Part shown: positions 33,707-42,582 of the stretch, piece after piece
How positions within the stretch are numbered: the stretch's first letter is position 1
How the letters are laid out: the number at the start of each line of letters is the position of its first letter
Origin: Lacrimispora sp. 210928-DFI.3.58
GTDB lineage: Bacteria; Bacillota; Clostridia; Lachnospirales; Lachnospiraceae
Reading direction: 5' to 3'
Assembly: GCF_020554865.1 (NCBI RefSeq)
Contig: NZ_JAJCIC010000022.1
Location: forward strand, 1 to 64,000
Length of the DNA stretch: 64,000 nt
The notes under the pieces: generated by a model
Databases searched by the model: none
Seen by the model: the letters and a program-made list of their open reading frames with translations, nothing else
Told to the model about the DNA's origin: nothing
Position numbers and translations under genes: made by a program

Positions 33707-35106
33707 TCGCAGCCCCCAAAAGCGGCAGCGGAAAGACCATGGTGACCTGCGGGATCCTGGAGGTCTTAAAGAGAAGGGGCAAAAGGCCCTGGGCCTTTAA
33801 ATGCGGGCCTGATTATATAGACGGCCTCTTTCACCGGCAGGTGCTCCAGGTAGAAGGCGGAAACCTGGACAGCTTTTTTGAGACAGAGGAGCATTTGCGG
33901 AGGAAATACAGGAGGGCGGAGGCAGAGCATTTTGTGGTGGCAGAGGGCGTCATGGGATATTTTGACGGCCTGGGAGGCACCCTTCCGGACGCCAGCTCCT
34001 GGGAGATAGCAGATATCCTTCGTATTCCTGTGGTCCTGGTACTGGATGCAAAAGGAGCCAGCCTGTCCCTTGTAGCGCAGATCAAGGGCTTTCTGGATTA
34101 TGAGGCAAAGCTGGGCCGGGGGGAGCGTCACATTGCCGCAGTGATATTTAACCGCATGTCAGCAGGAATGTATCCAAGAATGAAGGAAATAACAGAGGGC
34201 GAGCTGGGGATTTTGGCGGCAGGCTATGTGCCGGAGCTGGATTTCCTCAAGGTGGGAAGCAGGCACCTGGGGCTCATCCTTCCCGATGAAGTGGAAGGGC
34301 TGAAAATGCAGATGGAGCAGCTGGGGGATTGTCTGGAGGAAACATTGGATTGGGAGATCCTGGAAAGCCTTTCCGGTCCGAGCCTGAGCTTTGGGGAAGA
34401 TGTTTCGCATTCGGTCTCTGAAAGCAGCCTTTATGCTGCCAAGAGAGGGCGCTTCCGCTTGGGAGTGGCCTGGGATGAGGCTTTTTGCTTTTATTACAGG
34501 GATAATTTAGAGGAAATGGAGGCTGTTGGGGCCGAAATCGTCTATTTCAGCCCTCTTCACGAGGACAAGCTGCCGGAGGGATTGGATGGGCTCCTCATCG
34601 GCGGCGGATACCCGGAAAATTATGCTGCGGAGCTGTCTGAAAATACAGCCATGCGGCAGGCGGTTGCCCTGGCGGCCGCACAGGGAATGCCCATCCTGGC
34701 AGAGTGCGGCGGATACCTGTATCTGCTGGAGGAGCTGGAGGGGCTGGATGGAGTGTTTTATCCCATGACAGGGATTTTTGAGGGGAAAGGCTGCAGAAAG
34801 GGAAAAAACAGCCGTTTTGGATATGTTGCCCTGGCAGCAGAGCAGGATACGCCCTACCTGCTGCGCGGAGAGGAGATAAAAGGCCACGAGTTTCATTACT
34901 GGGACTGCCGGACAGCGGACAGCTCCTGGCAGATGAGGGCGGTAAAGCCTGTGGGAAAAAGAACCTGGCCCTGTATGCGCGTCTGCGGACAGGTGATGGC
35001 AGGCTTTCCGCATCTCTACTATCCGTCGGCCCCCGCTTTTGTGGAGCGGTTTTCCAGGGCGTGCAGGAGATTTGGCGTTACTGTTCGCAGAACGGCTGCT
35101 TTTTAG
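33691..35106 (+). CDS. cbiA: Cobyrinate a,c-diamide synthase CbiA
   Basis: A 471-aa glutamine-dependent amidase using ATP to amidate the a and c side chains. The N-terminal P-loop is IAAPKSGSGKTMVTCG, with FKCGPDYIDGLFHRQV typical of CbiA. The C-terminal glutaminase has LIGGGYPENYA, the nucleophile Cys in LAECGGYLYL and the catalytic His in KGHEFHYWD. It overlaps cbiET by 16 bases. Its last ten codons and stop lie inside an R2 palindrome (35076-35126), so the tail TVRRTAAF is probably not ancestral. Confidence 0.94.
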   Translation: MAGFLIAAPKSGSGKTMVTCGILEVLKRRGKRPWAFKCGPDYIDGLFHRQVLQVEGGNLDSFFETEEHLRRKYRRAEAEHFVVAEGVMGYFDGLGGTLPDASSWEIADILRIPVVLVLDAKGASLSLVAQIKGFLDYEAKLGRGERHIAAVIFNRMSAGMYPRMKEITEGELGILAAGYVPELDFLKVGSRHLGLILPDEVEGLKMQMEQLGDCLEETLDWEILESLSGPSLSFGEDVSHSVSESSLYAAKRGRFRLGVAWDEAFCFYYRDNLEEMEAVGAEIVYFSPLHEDKLPEGLDGLLIGGGYPENYAAELSENTAMRQAVALAAAQGMPILAECGGYLYLLEELEGLDGVFYPMTGIFEGKGCRKGKNSRFGYVALAAEQDTPYLLRGEEIKGHEFHYWDCRTADSSWQMRAVKPVGKRTWPCMRVCGQVMAGFPHLYYPSAPAFVERFSRACRRFGVTVRRTAAF

Positions 35107-35126
35107 ACGTGCTGTGAACAGTAACG
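35076..35126. repeat. 51-bp palindromic repeat (family R2) overlapping the cbiA stop
   Basis: CGTTACTGTTCGCAG pairs with CTGTGAACAGTAACG around an inner AGCAGCCG/CGGCTGCT-type core. In reverse orientation nearly the same sequence stands at 44941-44990, and a partial copy is near 22241-22272. Confidence 0.8.
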
Positions 35127-35159
35127 ATTTGGCAGGACATAGAAGGAGGACAGAAGAAA

Positions 35160-36218
35160 ATGACATTGGAAGAGGCGGTCAGACAGACAGAGGAGGCGGA
35201 CAAGTCTGCCAAAGCACTGGCGAGAGCGCGGTGGGATAAGGTCGCAAAGCCCCTTAACAGCTTAGGCGTGCTGGAGGAGGATATTGTGCGCATTGCAGGG
35301 GCGCAGGGGGATCCGGCTGTTTCCCTGGAGGAGAAGTGGATCGCTGTTATGTGCAGCGACAACGGGATCGTGGAAGAGGGAGTGACCCAGACGGGCCAGT
35401 CCGTAACAGGGATCGTGGCAGAAAATATGGCAAAGGGAACCTCCTGCGTGTGCCGTATGGCGGCCTGCGCCGGGGCAAACGTATTTCCGGTGGATGTGGG
35501 GATCGCAGGTGATATCCATGTACCTGGTCTCCTTCAAAGAAAGACTGCCTACGGAACCGGAAATTTTCTAAAGGGTCCTGCCATGAGCCGCAGCCAGGCC
35601 ATAGAGGCGCTTCAGACGGGGATAGAAGTGGCGAGCATGTTAAAGGAAAAGGGCTGCCGTCTGGCGGGCACAGGTGAGATGGGCATTGGAAATACCACAA
35701 CAGCCAGCGCAGTGATCTCCGTCCTGCTGGGAAAGGAGCCGGAAGAGGTGACAGGCCGCGGAGCCGGGCTCTCGCTGGAGGGCTACAGAAGGAAGGTGGA
35801 GGTCATCAAGCAGGGTATAAGTCTTCACAGGCCGGACGCTTCTGACGCTATCGATGTGCTGTCAAAGGTGGGAGGCTTTGATCTGGCGGCACTGACTGGA
35901 TTCTACATAGGCTGCAGCGCAAGGAAGCTCCCGGTGGTGCTGGATGGGCTCATCACCGGAGCGGCAGCTCTGGCAGCAGTCACGATCTGCCCGAATACAA
36001 AGGACTATCTCATTGCCTCCCACGTTTCCGCAGAACCGGCAGGCGCCATGGTGCTGGAGGCATTGGAACTTCAGCCGGCGATCCGGGCAGGTATGTGTCT
36101 GGGAGAGGGCACAGGTGCAGCCGCCATTTTTCCGCTCCTTGACATGGCGGCTGTGATCTACCATGATATGGGCAGCTTTGAAGATATCAAGGTAGAGCAG
36201 TACCAGCATTTAATATGA
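35160..36218 (+). CDS. cobT: Nicotinate-nucleotide:dimethylbenzimidazole phosphoribosyltransferase CobT
   Basis: A 352-aa enzyme that activates the lower-ligand base as its alpha-ribotide. Conserved parts are KPLNSLGVLE, MCSDNGIVEEGVTQTGQSVT, GTGEMGIGNTTTASAV, GKEPEEVTGRGAGL and SHVSAEPAGAMVLEAL, with the catalytic Glu region GEGTGAAAIFPLLDMA at the end. Length is standard. Start follows AGGAGGACAGAAGAAA. It opens the lower-ligand part of the cluster. The base it uses (DMB, adenine, p-cresol and so on) cannot be told. Confidence 0.96.
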   Translation: MTLEEAVRQTEEADKSAKALARARWDKVAKPLNSLGVLEEDIVRIAGAQGDPAVSLEEKWIAVMCSDNGIVEEGVTQTGQSVTGIVAENMAKGTSCVCRMAACAGANVFPVDVGIAGDIHVPGLLQRKTAYGTGNFLKGPAMSRSQAIEALQTGIEVASMLKEKGCRLAGTGEMGIGNTTTASAVISVLLGKEPEEVTGRGAGLSLEGYRRKVEVIKQGISLHRPDASDAIDVLSKVGGFDLAALTGFYIGCSARKLPVVLDGLITGAAALAAVTICPNTKDYLIASHVSAEPAGAMVLEALELQPAIRAGMCLGEGTGAAAIFPLLDMAAVIYHDMGSFEDIKVEQYQHLI

Positions 36219-36220
36219 AA

Positions 36221-36323
36221 GTGTTGTCAAGCGGCTGTACGGACTGCGTGCTCGCACGCAGGGACGTACAGACATTTGACAACCAAGCCGGTATGAGGAA
36301 GCAGGCCGCCAGGCCGGATTGCG
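36221..36323. repeat. 103-bp structured direct repeat, copy 1
   Basis: Contains a nested hairpin 36224-36282 (TTGTCAA/TTGACAA, CTGTACG/CGTACAG, GCGTGC/GCACGC). Followed by a second stem GCCGGTAT (36287-36294)/ATACCGGC (36325-36332) and a third GGCAGCTGC (36333-36341)/GCAGCTG (36360-36366). Confidence 0.88.
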
Positions 36324-36383
36324 AATACCGGCGGCAGCTGCGGGAGCGCAAAGCGCGGAGCAGCTGACTTTCAAGTTAAGAGA

Positions 36384-36486
36384 GTGTTGTCAAGCGGCTG
36401 TACGGACTGCGTGCTCGCACGCAAGGACGTACAGACATTTGACAACCAAGCCGGTATGAGGAAGCAGGCCGCGAGGCCGGATTGCG
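36384..36486. repeat. 103-bp structured direct repeat, copy 2
   Basis: Offset 163 bp from copy 1 with only a few differences; repeats the nested hairpin at 36387-36445. It ends 22 bp before the cobU start, so it supplies most of the cobU leader. Confidence 0.88.
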
Positions 36487-36508
36487 GATGGTTGGATGGA
36501 GAAATGTA

Positions 36509-37183
36509 ATGATCGTACTTGTGACAGGCGGAAGCGGAAGCGGAAAATCAGAATATGCAGAGCAGCTTGTGATGAGATTTGGGGATTGCAGGCGCTTTTA
36601 TGTTGCTACAATGGAGGTTTTCGGAGAGGAAGGGCGGGAGAAGGTCCTACGCCACAAAAGGCTGCGCCGGGGAAAGGGCTTTGTCACACTGGAGCGGCAG
36701 CGGAACATGGGAGGCCTTGAGCTGCATGGCACAGGAGAAAGGGCAGTCCTGCTGGAATGCGTGTCAAATCTGGCTGCCAATGAGATGTTTGGCGGAGGAG
36801 AGACTGAGGAAGCAGGGCAGGGCGGACAGGAGCTGCAAATCAACCGGGCAGAACAGGAAAGCCAGGAGAAGGATATCAGCCCGCCGCAGGCAGACCAGTT
36901 AGCGGACCGCATTTTCGGCGGGATCTGCCGCCTTTCCCGCCAGGCCGATCATATGGTGATCGTAACCAATGAGGTGGGAGCAGACGGGACTGCCTACGAT
37001 CCATCCACAATGGAATATATCCGGCTTATGGGGCTTCTCAATCAGAGACTGGCCAGGATGGCGGACAGAGTAGTGGAGGTTGTGTACGGGATCCCGGTGG
37101 TCCTGAAAAATAGTAATGCTCGAAAAGACCTCGCGAACGATTTTTCATGCATCGCACGTAAAAGCCTAGAAGACAGGCTTTAA
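36509..37183 (+). CDS. cobU: Adenosylcobinamide kinase / adenosylcobinamide-phosphate guanylyltransferase CobU
   Basis: A 224-aa bifunctional enzyme that phosphorylates adenosylcobinamide and attaches GMP. MIVLVTGGSGSGKSEYAEQL is the P-loop start, VATMEVFGEE and RHKRLRRGKGF follow, and the C-terminal VTNEVGADGTAYD and LLNQRLARMADRVVEVVYGI complete the fold. A Gln/Glu-rich stretch (about residues 95-130) is an insertion, and the usual NEVGxGIVP motif is altered to NEVGADGTAYD. The last ~25 residues after VVLK come from a repeat inserted at the 3' end. I chose the ATG at 36509, which lines up with the family start; a GGATGGAG lies upstream. Confidence 0.9.
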   Translation: MIVLVTGGSGSGKSEYAEQLVMRFGDCRRFYVATMEVFGEEGREKVLRHKRLRRGKGFVTLERQRNMGGLELHGTGERAVLLECVSNLAANEMFGGGETEEAGQGGQELQINRAEQESQEKDISPPQADQLADRIFGGICRLSRQADHMVIVTNEVGADGTAYDPSTMEYIRLMGLLNQRLARMADRVVEVVYGIPVVLKNSNARKDLANDFSCIARKSLEDRL

Positions 37184-37251
37184 GTACTCGTAGCTATGAA
37201 AAATAGTAACGCTCGAAAAGACAAGCTCTAAGTGCTCGCAGCTATGAAAAA
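37104..37251. repeat. Partial tandem repeat at the end of cobU
   Basis: TGAAAAATAGTAA-GCTCGAAAAGAC at 37104-37129 recurs at 37197-37222, and the following GCT-TAAGT-CTCG-AGCTATGAAAAA at about 37176-37203 recurs at 37226-37251. The first copy is interrupted by about 45 bp. It supplies the cobU stop codon. Confidence 0.75.
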
Positions 37252-37281
37252 AGAAAAGGAAGGACATCCGGGAGAACTCAT

Positions 37282-38088
37282 ATGAATGTGATCTATTCCT
37301 GTATTATTGCGATATCGATGTATTCAAAGATCCCTATGCCTCAGGTGGACTGGACACCGGAGCGCATGCGGCATATCATGTGCTTCTTTCCGATCGTAGG
37401 CCTGTTAGAGGGGCTGTGCCTGGGAGGCTGGTTTTATATTGCCCTGGAGGTGATGGGCTTTTCCGTGGGGATGACATCATTGGTGGGGGCCGCTGTCCCG
37501 GTGCTTGTCACAGGCGGCATCCATCTGGATGGGTTTCTGGATACCATGGATGCCATCCATTCCTATGGCGACAGGGCGAAAAAGCTGGAGATCCTGAAGG
37601 ATCCTCATGTGGGAGCCTTTGCCGTGATCTCTGCTGTGGCCTATGCCCTGCTCTATGCAGGCGTGCTCTGGGAGTATGTAAGCATGGTTGCCGTCAGGGG
37701 CCGGGAGGACATGGCAGCTTATGTGTTCCCTATGTGGCTCTTTACCATGGAACGGGCTTTCAGCGGATTGTCCGTGCTGACCTTTCCCTCTGCAAAAAAG
37801 GACGGCCTTGCCGCCTCCTTTGCCCAGGCTGCGGAGAAGAAAAAGGGCAGCCAGGTGCTCATTCTGTGGCTGCTCGTTCTGGCGGCAGCCGCCTTTGCAT
37901 TCCTGAAAGGAAAGGGCGCAGGACTCGTATGCCTGACGGCAGCAGTCCAGCTGGCAGTATTTGTTTATTACCGCAGGATGTCAGACAGGGATTTCGGCGG
38001 CATTACCGGGGATCTGGCCGGATGGTTCCTCCAGGTCTGCGAACTGGCTTCCATGGGAGCGGCAGTGGTGTATCTGAAAATGTGGTGA
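37282..38088 (+). CDS. cobS: Adenosylcobinamide-GDP ribazoletransferase (cobalamin synthase) CobS
   Basis: A 268-aa integral membrane enzyme with about seven hydrophobic segments. It joins adenosylcobinamide-GDP to alpha-ribazole(-5'-phosphate). The acidic active-site motif GGIHLDGFLDTMDAIHSYGD and KDPHVGAFAVI are present, and the C-terminal RRMSDRDFGGITGDLAGWF carries the second conserved cluster. Start follows GGGAGAACTCAT. Confidence 0.95.
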   Translation: MNVIYSCIIAISMYSKIPMPQVDWTPERMRHIMCFFPIVGLLEGLCLGGWFYIALEVMGFSVGMTSLVGAAVPVLVTGGIHLDGFLDTMDAIHSYGDRAKKLEILKDPHVGAFAVISAVAYALLYAGVLWEYVSMVAVRGREDMAAYVFPMWLFTMERAFSGLSVLTFPSAKKDGLAASFAQAAEKKKGSQVLILWLLVLAAAAFAFLKGKGAGLVCLTAAVQLAVFVYYRRMSDRDFGGITGDLAGWFLQVCELASMGAAVVYLKMW

Positions 38089-38144
38089 AATAACAGCGTA
38101 TGACGGAGGCCCGGCGGCTTCCGGTGTGAGGAGGAAAAAATAGG

Positions 38145-38600
38145 ATGATTTTGGTGATCGGCGGCAGGGCCCAGGGAAAGCGCGGATTTGTCCGGAATCA
38201 GCTTTGCCGGGAGCAGACGTTCATCCAGTGGGCAGACGGAGAGAAGGACAGTTGGGATGTATTGATGAAAAGCGCTTATATTTTTGGACTTCACTGTTTG
38301 GTAAAGCGTTTTATAGAGGGGGACAGGACGCTTGAGGCGCCAGAGGGCTGGCTTTTGGCGGCAGAAATGGGAGGCGGCCCCATATCATGGGAGGAGCTTC
38401 CTGGCCGGCTGGCATCAGCGCTTCTGGAAGGCAAGAGAGACAGGATCATTGTGACGGATGAGATCGGTTATGGGATCGTTCCTATAGAGAAGCAGGAGCG
38501 CCTTTACCGGGAGATGACAGGGCGGCTCTGCTGTATCTTAGCAAAAGAGGCAGAGGAAGTCTGGCGGGTCTGCTGCGGCATAGGACAGAGGATAAAGTGA
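38145..38600 (+). CDS. Degenerate CobU-like protein
   Basis: A 151-aa protein related to CobU but much shorter. The N-terminus MILVIGGRAQGKRGFV keeps the GxxxxGK spacing of a P-loop but has Arg in place of Ser/Thr. The C-terminus VTDEIGYGIVPIEKQERLYR is close to the canonical CobU NEVGxGIVPxxxxxRxFR motif, and GRLCCILAKEAEEVWRVCCG resembles the end of CobU. The middle is short and the NTP/guanylate histidine region is not evident. It sits between cobS and cbiB, in line with a role in B12 synthesis such as a partner or regulator of CobU; a nonfunctional paralogue is the alternative. Start follows GAGGAGGAAAAAATAGG. Confidence 0.75.
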   Translation: MILVIGGRAQGKRGFVRNQLCREQTFIQWADGEKDSWDVLMKSAYIFGLHCLVKRFIEGDRTLEAPEGWLLAAEMGGGPISWEELPGRLASALLEGKRDRIIVTDEIGYGIVPIEKQERLYREMTGRLCCILAKEAEEVWRVCCGIGQRIK

Positions 38601-38737
38601 GATAAGGGTTCAGAACGGCGGGAAATGCACCGGATTTCCGATCAGATGGACATCCGATGCCTCTTGCATGGCTGCAGGCCGTGCAAGAGGATCAGCCGTT
38701 CGTGCAGGTATCAATTAAGGAAGGAATCAGGAGGCAG

Positions 38738-39724
38738 ATGAGAGAAACGTTGCTGGAAATGTGGAAATTTCATGGATGGGCCCTTTTGGCTGGCTGTATT
38801 GCAGACTGGATATTGGGGGATCCGCGCCATTTTCCCCATCCTGTCCGCCTGATGGGCTCCATGATCGCATACCTGGAAGGCGTGGTGCGCACAAGGCTTA
38901 AGGGGAGGGAACGCCTGGGCGGCTGTATTCTGGTGCTTACCATGTGCCTGGTCTGGACAGTCATTCCATTTTTGCTCTTTAAAGGCATTCGCTGTCTGGA
39001 GGGAGGAAGTCCGGGAAAGCTCCTGTTTCTGGCAGAGACCTTTGTGTGCTATCAGCTTCTGGCGGCAAAGGATCTCTGTGCTGAGAGCATGAAAGTTTTG
39101 AGAAGCCTGAAAAATGAAGGCCTGGCGGAGGCCAGAAGGGCAGTCTCCATGATCGTTGGCAGAGATACTGCTGTGCTGGATGAGGCAGGAGTTGCCAGAG
39201 CGGCAGTGGAGACTGTGGCGGAAAATGCTTCAGACGGAGTGATCGCCCCATTTTTCTATATGGCCCTCTTTGGCCCTGTGGGCGGCTGTATTTACAAGGC
39301 AGTGAATACCATGGATTCCATGGTGGGATATACGAACGAAAAATACAGGGAATTGGGCTGGGCGGCAGCAAAGCTGGATGATGCCGTGAATCTGATCCCG
39401 GCCAGGCTCACAGGCCTCCTTTTGGTGCTGGCAGCCTGGATCGCTCCTTGGGCAGACGGGAGAAGAGCCTGGACCATCTTTTTAAGGGACAGAAGAAACC
39501 ACAAAAGCCCCAATTCTGCCCACGGGGAGGCGGCCTGCGCCGGGGCCCTGGGTCTTCGGTTAGCAGGAGATGCCTGGTATTTTGGAGAGCTGCACAAAAA
39601 GCCCTTTATAGGAGATGACATCAGGCCTGTAGAGCCGGAGGATATCCGGCGTGCCAACTGCCTGATGTTCTTAGCCCAGGCAATGCTCATGCTCCTGATT
39701 GCCTGCCTGCTGCTTCTGGCTTAA
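38738..39724 (+). CDS. cbiB: Adenosylcobinamide-phosphate synthase CbiB
   Basis: A 328-aa membrane protein that attaches aminopropanol (phosphate) to adenosylcobyrate. LLAGCIADWILGDPRHFPHP with VRLMG is the N-terminal signature; SMIVGRDTAVLDEAGVARAA, ETVAENASDGVIAPFFY and AVNTMDSMVGYTNEKY are conserved, and FIGDDIRPVEPEDIRRAN closes it. I chose ATG 38738 after CAGGAGG, though the spacing is short; ATG 38759 is an alternative, while the frame from 38657 lacks a ribosome binding site. The leader holds a hairpin CTCTTGCA/TGCAAGAG (near 38661-38690). Confidence 0.93.
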   Translation: MRETLLEMWKFHGWALLAGCIADWILGDPRHFPHPVRLMGSMIAYLEGVVRTRLKGRERLGGCILVLTMCLVWTVIPFLLFKGIRCLEGGSPGKLLFLAETFVCYQLLAAKDLCAESMKVLRSLKNEGLAEARRAVSMIVGRDTAVLDEAGVARAAVETVAENASDGVIAPFFYMALFGPVGGCIYKAVNTMDSMVGYTNEKYRELGWAAAKLDDAVNLIPARLTGLLLVLAAWIAPWADGRRAWTIFLRDRRNHKSPNSAHGEAACAGALGLRLAGDAWYFGELHKKPFIGDDIRPVEPEDIRRANCLMFLAQAMLMLLIACLLLLA

Positions 39725-39771
39725 AACGGAAATGCATAATGAATACAAATACAGCGGAAAGGAAAACACAC

Positions 39772-40899
39772 ATGGAATACCAGCACGGAGGCGACATTTA
39801 CAGCCAAAAAGTAGATATGGACTATTCTGCTAATTTAAGCCCCCTGGGGCTTCCGGCAGGAGTGAAGAGAGCGCTTCTTGCCAGCATAGAGGAGCAGTCT
39901 GTGTGCAGTGTTTACCCAGACAGCAGCTGCAGCCAGCTCCGGCAGGCCCTTGGCGCCTTTCACCAGATACCTCAGGACTGGATCGTCTGCGGGAATGGGG
40001 CAGCTGACCTCATATTTGCACTCACAACTGCCTGCAGGCCAATGCATGGGCTGGTGGAGGCGCCCACCTTTTCGGAATACAGCCAGGCTCTGAAAGCAGC
40101 CGGAAGTCAGGTGGACCTGTTCTTTTTAAAAGAAGAGCAGGGATTTCAAATGAATTTGGAAGAATTTTCCAATACCATAAGAGAAGCTGTCCGAAAGGGA
40201 ACGCCTTATGATATGGTATTCCTCTGCAATCCCAACAATCCCACAGGAATACCGACAGATGGAAAAGAGGTGCGGACGCTTGCAGAGGTATGCCATGCTT
40301 TTGGTACGCTCCTTGTAGTGGATGAATGCTTCTGCGATTTTTTGGAAGAGGAGGAGCGCTGCTCTGTGGTCTCCGCCCTGGAAGATTTCCCGAATCTCAT
40401 CATTCTGAAAGCATTTACCAAGATCTATGCCATGGCGGGCCTGCGTCTGGGCTATGCCCTCTGTTCAGATCAGTCTCTGCTGGAGCGGCTTTCCGGAGTG
40501 CGCCAGCCCTGGTCCGTATCAGGCTTGGCCCAGAGTGCTGGTCTGTCTGCTCTTCACGAGGTGGAATACGTAAAGGAGACAAAAAGGCTGGTGTCCAAAG
40601 AGCGGATATGGCTGGCGGGACAGCTGAAGGAGATGGGCTTTCTGGTATATCCGTCCCAGGCAAATTACCTGTTCTTCCGGGATATGCGGCCATTAAAGCC
40701 CTGCCCCAAAGGCGGACTTTACAGGGATCTCCTCTCAAGAGGCATCCTTATCCGCAGCTGTGAAAATTATCCGGGGCTTGACAATACCTATTACCGCATC
40801 TGCGTAAAGACCAGGGAAGAAAACAGGCGCTTTATCACGATCCTGCGGGAGGTACTGCAGGAGGAGAACAGGAGGAACATATGGCAAAACCGATCATGA
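39772..40899 (+). CDS. cobD: Threonine-phosphate decarboxylase CobD
   Basis: A 375-aa PLP enzyme of the histidinol-phosphate aminotransferase-like group. [20 protein letters not shown] is the CobD start, followed by [34 protein letters not shown] and the PLP lysine in [16 protein letters not shown]. It makes (R)-1-aminopropan-2-ol phosphate for CbiB; the neighbour cbiB supports this over histidine synthesis. ATG 39772 follows GCGGAAAGGA; an upstream ATG at 39739 is in frame with a weaker site. It overlaps cbiP by 19 bases. Confidence 0.9.
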   Translation: MEYQHGGDIYSQKVDMDYSANLSPLGLPAGVKRALLASIEEQSVCSVYPDSSCSQLRQALGAFHQIPQDWIVCGNGAADLIFALTTACRPMHGLVEAPTFSEYSQALKAAGSQVDLFFLKEEQGFQMNLEEFSNTIREAVRKGTPYDMVFLCNPNNPTGIPTDGKEVRTLAEVCHAFGTLLVVDECFCDFLEEEERCSVVSALEDFPNLIILKAFTKIYAMAGLRLGYALCSDQSLLERLSGVRQPWSVSGLAQSAGLSALHEVEYVKETKRLVSKERIWLAGQLKEMGFLVYPSQANYLFFRDMRPLKPCPKGGLYRDLLSRGILIRSCENYPGLDNTYYRICVKTREENRRFITILREVLQEENRRNIWQNRS

Positions 40900-42446
40900 T
40901 ACAGGGGACCATGTCAAATGCAGGAAAAAGCCTGATCGCAGCAGGCCTGTGCCGCATCTTTTCACAGGACGGCTACCGCACGGCTCCCTTCAAATCACAG
41001 AATATGGCCCTCAATTCCTTCATCACTACAGAGGGCCTGGAGATGGGGCGAGCCCAGGCTGTGCAGGCAGAGGCGGCAGGCATCCTTCCATCGGTGGATA
41101 TGAATCCGATATTGTTGAAGCCGACCACAGATGTGGGTTCCCAGGTGATTGTGGGAGGCATTTCCAGGGGAAATATGAGGGCAAAGGATTATTTTGCCTA
41201 TAAAAAGCAGCTGGTGCCTGAGATCATGGCAGCCTACAACCGCCTTTTTGCGGCCAACGACATCATTGTCATAGAGGGCGCAGGAAGCCCGGCGGAGATC
41301 AATTTAAAGTCCGGGGACATTGTCAATATGGGCCTGGCGGCCCTGACAGATGCGCCTGTCCTTCTGGCGGGGGACATTGACCGGGGAGGCGTATTTGCCC
41401 AGCTCTACGGTACCGTGGCCCTTTTGGAGAAAGAGGAGCGGGCGCGCATCAAGGGGCTGATCATCAATAAATTCCGGGGAGATACGGAGATCCTGCGGCC
41501 GGGGCTTAAGCAGCTGGAGGAGCTCTGCTCCGTCCCTGTTCTGGGAGTTGTGCCTTATATGGACGTGGATATTGAGGATGAGGACAGCTTAAGCGGAAAG
41601 CTTTTGGAGGACAGGCCAGGACGGATCGACATTGCAGTGATCCGCTTTCCGCGTATTTCCAATTTTACGGACTTTGATGTATTTGCCAGGCTCGATGGGG
41701 TGACTGTCCGCTATGTCACAAAGGAAAGGGAGCTGGGAAGCCCGGACATGGTCATCCTTCCGGGAACAAAGAGTACCATCGCAGATCTCCTGTGGATGCG
41801 CCAGTCAGGCATCGAGGCCGGGGTCCTTAAGCTGGCTGACAGGCAGGTTCCCGTATGGGGCATCTGCGGGGGATACCAGATGATGGGAGAGCTTCTCATC
41901 GATGAGGCCCAGGTGGAGTCGAAAGAGGTGCAAAGGGCAGAGGGAATGGGCCTTCTCCCTCTATGCACCTGCTTTGAGGAGGAAAAGGTACGTACGCAGT
42001 CAGAGGGAGCCTTCGGAGAGCTGGACGGCTGTCTGTCAGAGCTTTCCGGCAAAGCGCTGGCAGGCTATGAGATCCACATGGGCAGGACCTTTATCAATCG
42101 TGAAAATGGCCCCATGGATACGGCAAAGCTGGTATCCTGGAGACAGGAGCCGGAGATCTGCCGCCCCATGTCCTATCTGATGGCATTGGGGGAGCACCAT
42201 GCAAAGGAGGATGGCTGGAACCGCGGGAACCTGTACGGAACCTATGTCCACGGCGTATTTGACGGGCCGGGGATCGCAGAGACCATCGTAAAAGCCCTGG
42301 CAGCCAAAAAGGGTCTTGCGCCGGAGGAGATCCGGACAGTGGACTACCGCACTTACCGTGAAGAGCAGTATGATAAGCTGGCAGATTGCCTGAGGAGCAG
42401 CCTGGATATGGAGAAGATCTACCATATAATGGGACTCCGCATGTAG
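40881..42446 (+). CDS. cbiP: Cobyric acid synthase CbiP
   Basis: A 521-aa glutamine-dependent amidase that amidates side chains b, d, e and g of adenosylcobyrinate diamide. [20 protein letters not shown] holds the P-loop; [28 protein letters not shown] and [18 protein letters not shown] are CbiP-specific. The glutaminase domain has the Cys nucleophile in [13 protein letters not shown] and the His in YEIHMGRTF, with [12 protein letters not shown] at the end. Start overlaps cobD and has AGGAGGAACAT. Confidence 0.96.
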   Translation: MAKPIMIQGTMSNAGKSLIAAGLCRIFSQDGYRTAPFKSQNMALNSFITTEGLEMGRAQAVQAEAAGILPSVDMNPILLKPTTDVGSQVIVGGISRGNMRAKDYFAYKKQLVPEIMAAYNRLFAANDIIVIEGAGSPAEINLKSGDIVNMGLAALTDAPVLLAGDIDRGGVFAQLYGTVALLEKEERARIKGLIINKFRGDTEILRPGLKQLEELCSVPVLGVVPYMDVDIEDEDSLSGKLLEDRPGRIDIAVIRFPRISNFTDFDVFARLDGVTVRYVTKERELGSPDMVILPGTKSTIADLLWMRQSGIEAGVLKLADRQVPVWGICGGYQMMGELLIDEAQVESKEVQRAEGMGLLPLCTCFEEEKVRTQSEGAFGELDGCLSELSGKALAGYEIHMGRTFINRENGPMDTAKLVSWRQEPEICRPMSYLMALGEHHAKEDGWNRGNLYGTYVHGVFDGPGIAETIVKALAAKKGLAPEEIRTVDYRTYREEQYDKLADCLRSSLDMEKIYHIMGLRM

Positions 42447-42447
42447 A

Positions 42448-42560
42448 TTTACTATGTAAGTCCTGCCGCCGGATAGGCGGCATGTATTCAGGTATGTCAA
42501 ATGCGCCCGCCAGGCTTTTATGATGTGGCAGTGCGTCCGCTGCTGGACGCATGTAGATTT
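42448..42560. repeat. Interspersed palindromic element R1, copy 3
   Basis: Same orientation as copy 1: TTTACTATGTAAGTCCTGCC, GGATAGGCGGC, the GCGCCCGCC/GGACGC palindrome and terminal ATGTAGATTT. It fills the cbiP-cbiC gap and ends 23 bp before cbiC. Confidence 0.88.
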
Positions 42561-42582
42561 TGGAAGAAAAGGAGAACATCCG

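Noticed and set aside
36221..36486. Cobalamin riboswitch before cobU
   Set aside because: The element is a duplicated set of plain hairpins and I could not find the conserved B12-box or core junction.
42520..42582. Extended CbiC start at 42520
   Set aside because: It lies in the R1 repeat; AAGGAGA and family alignment support 42583.
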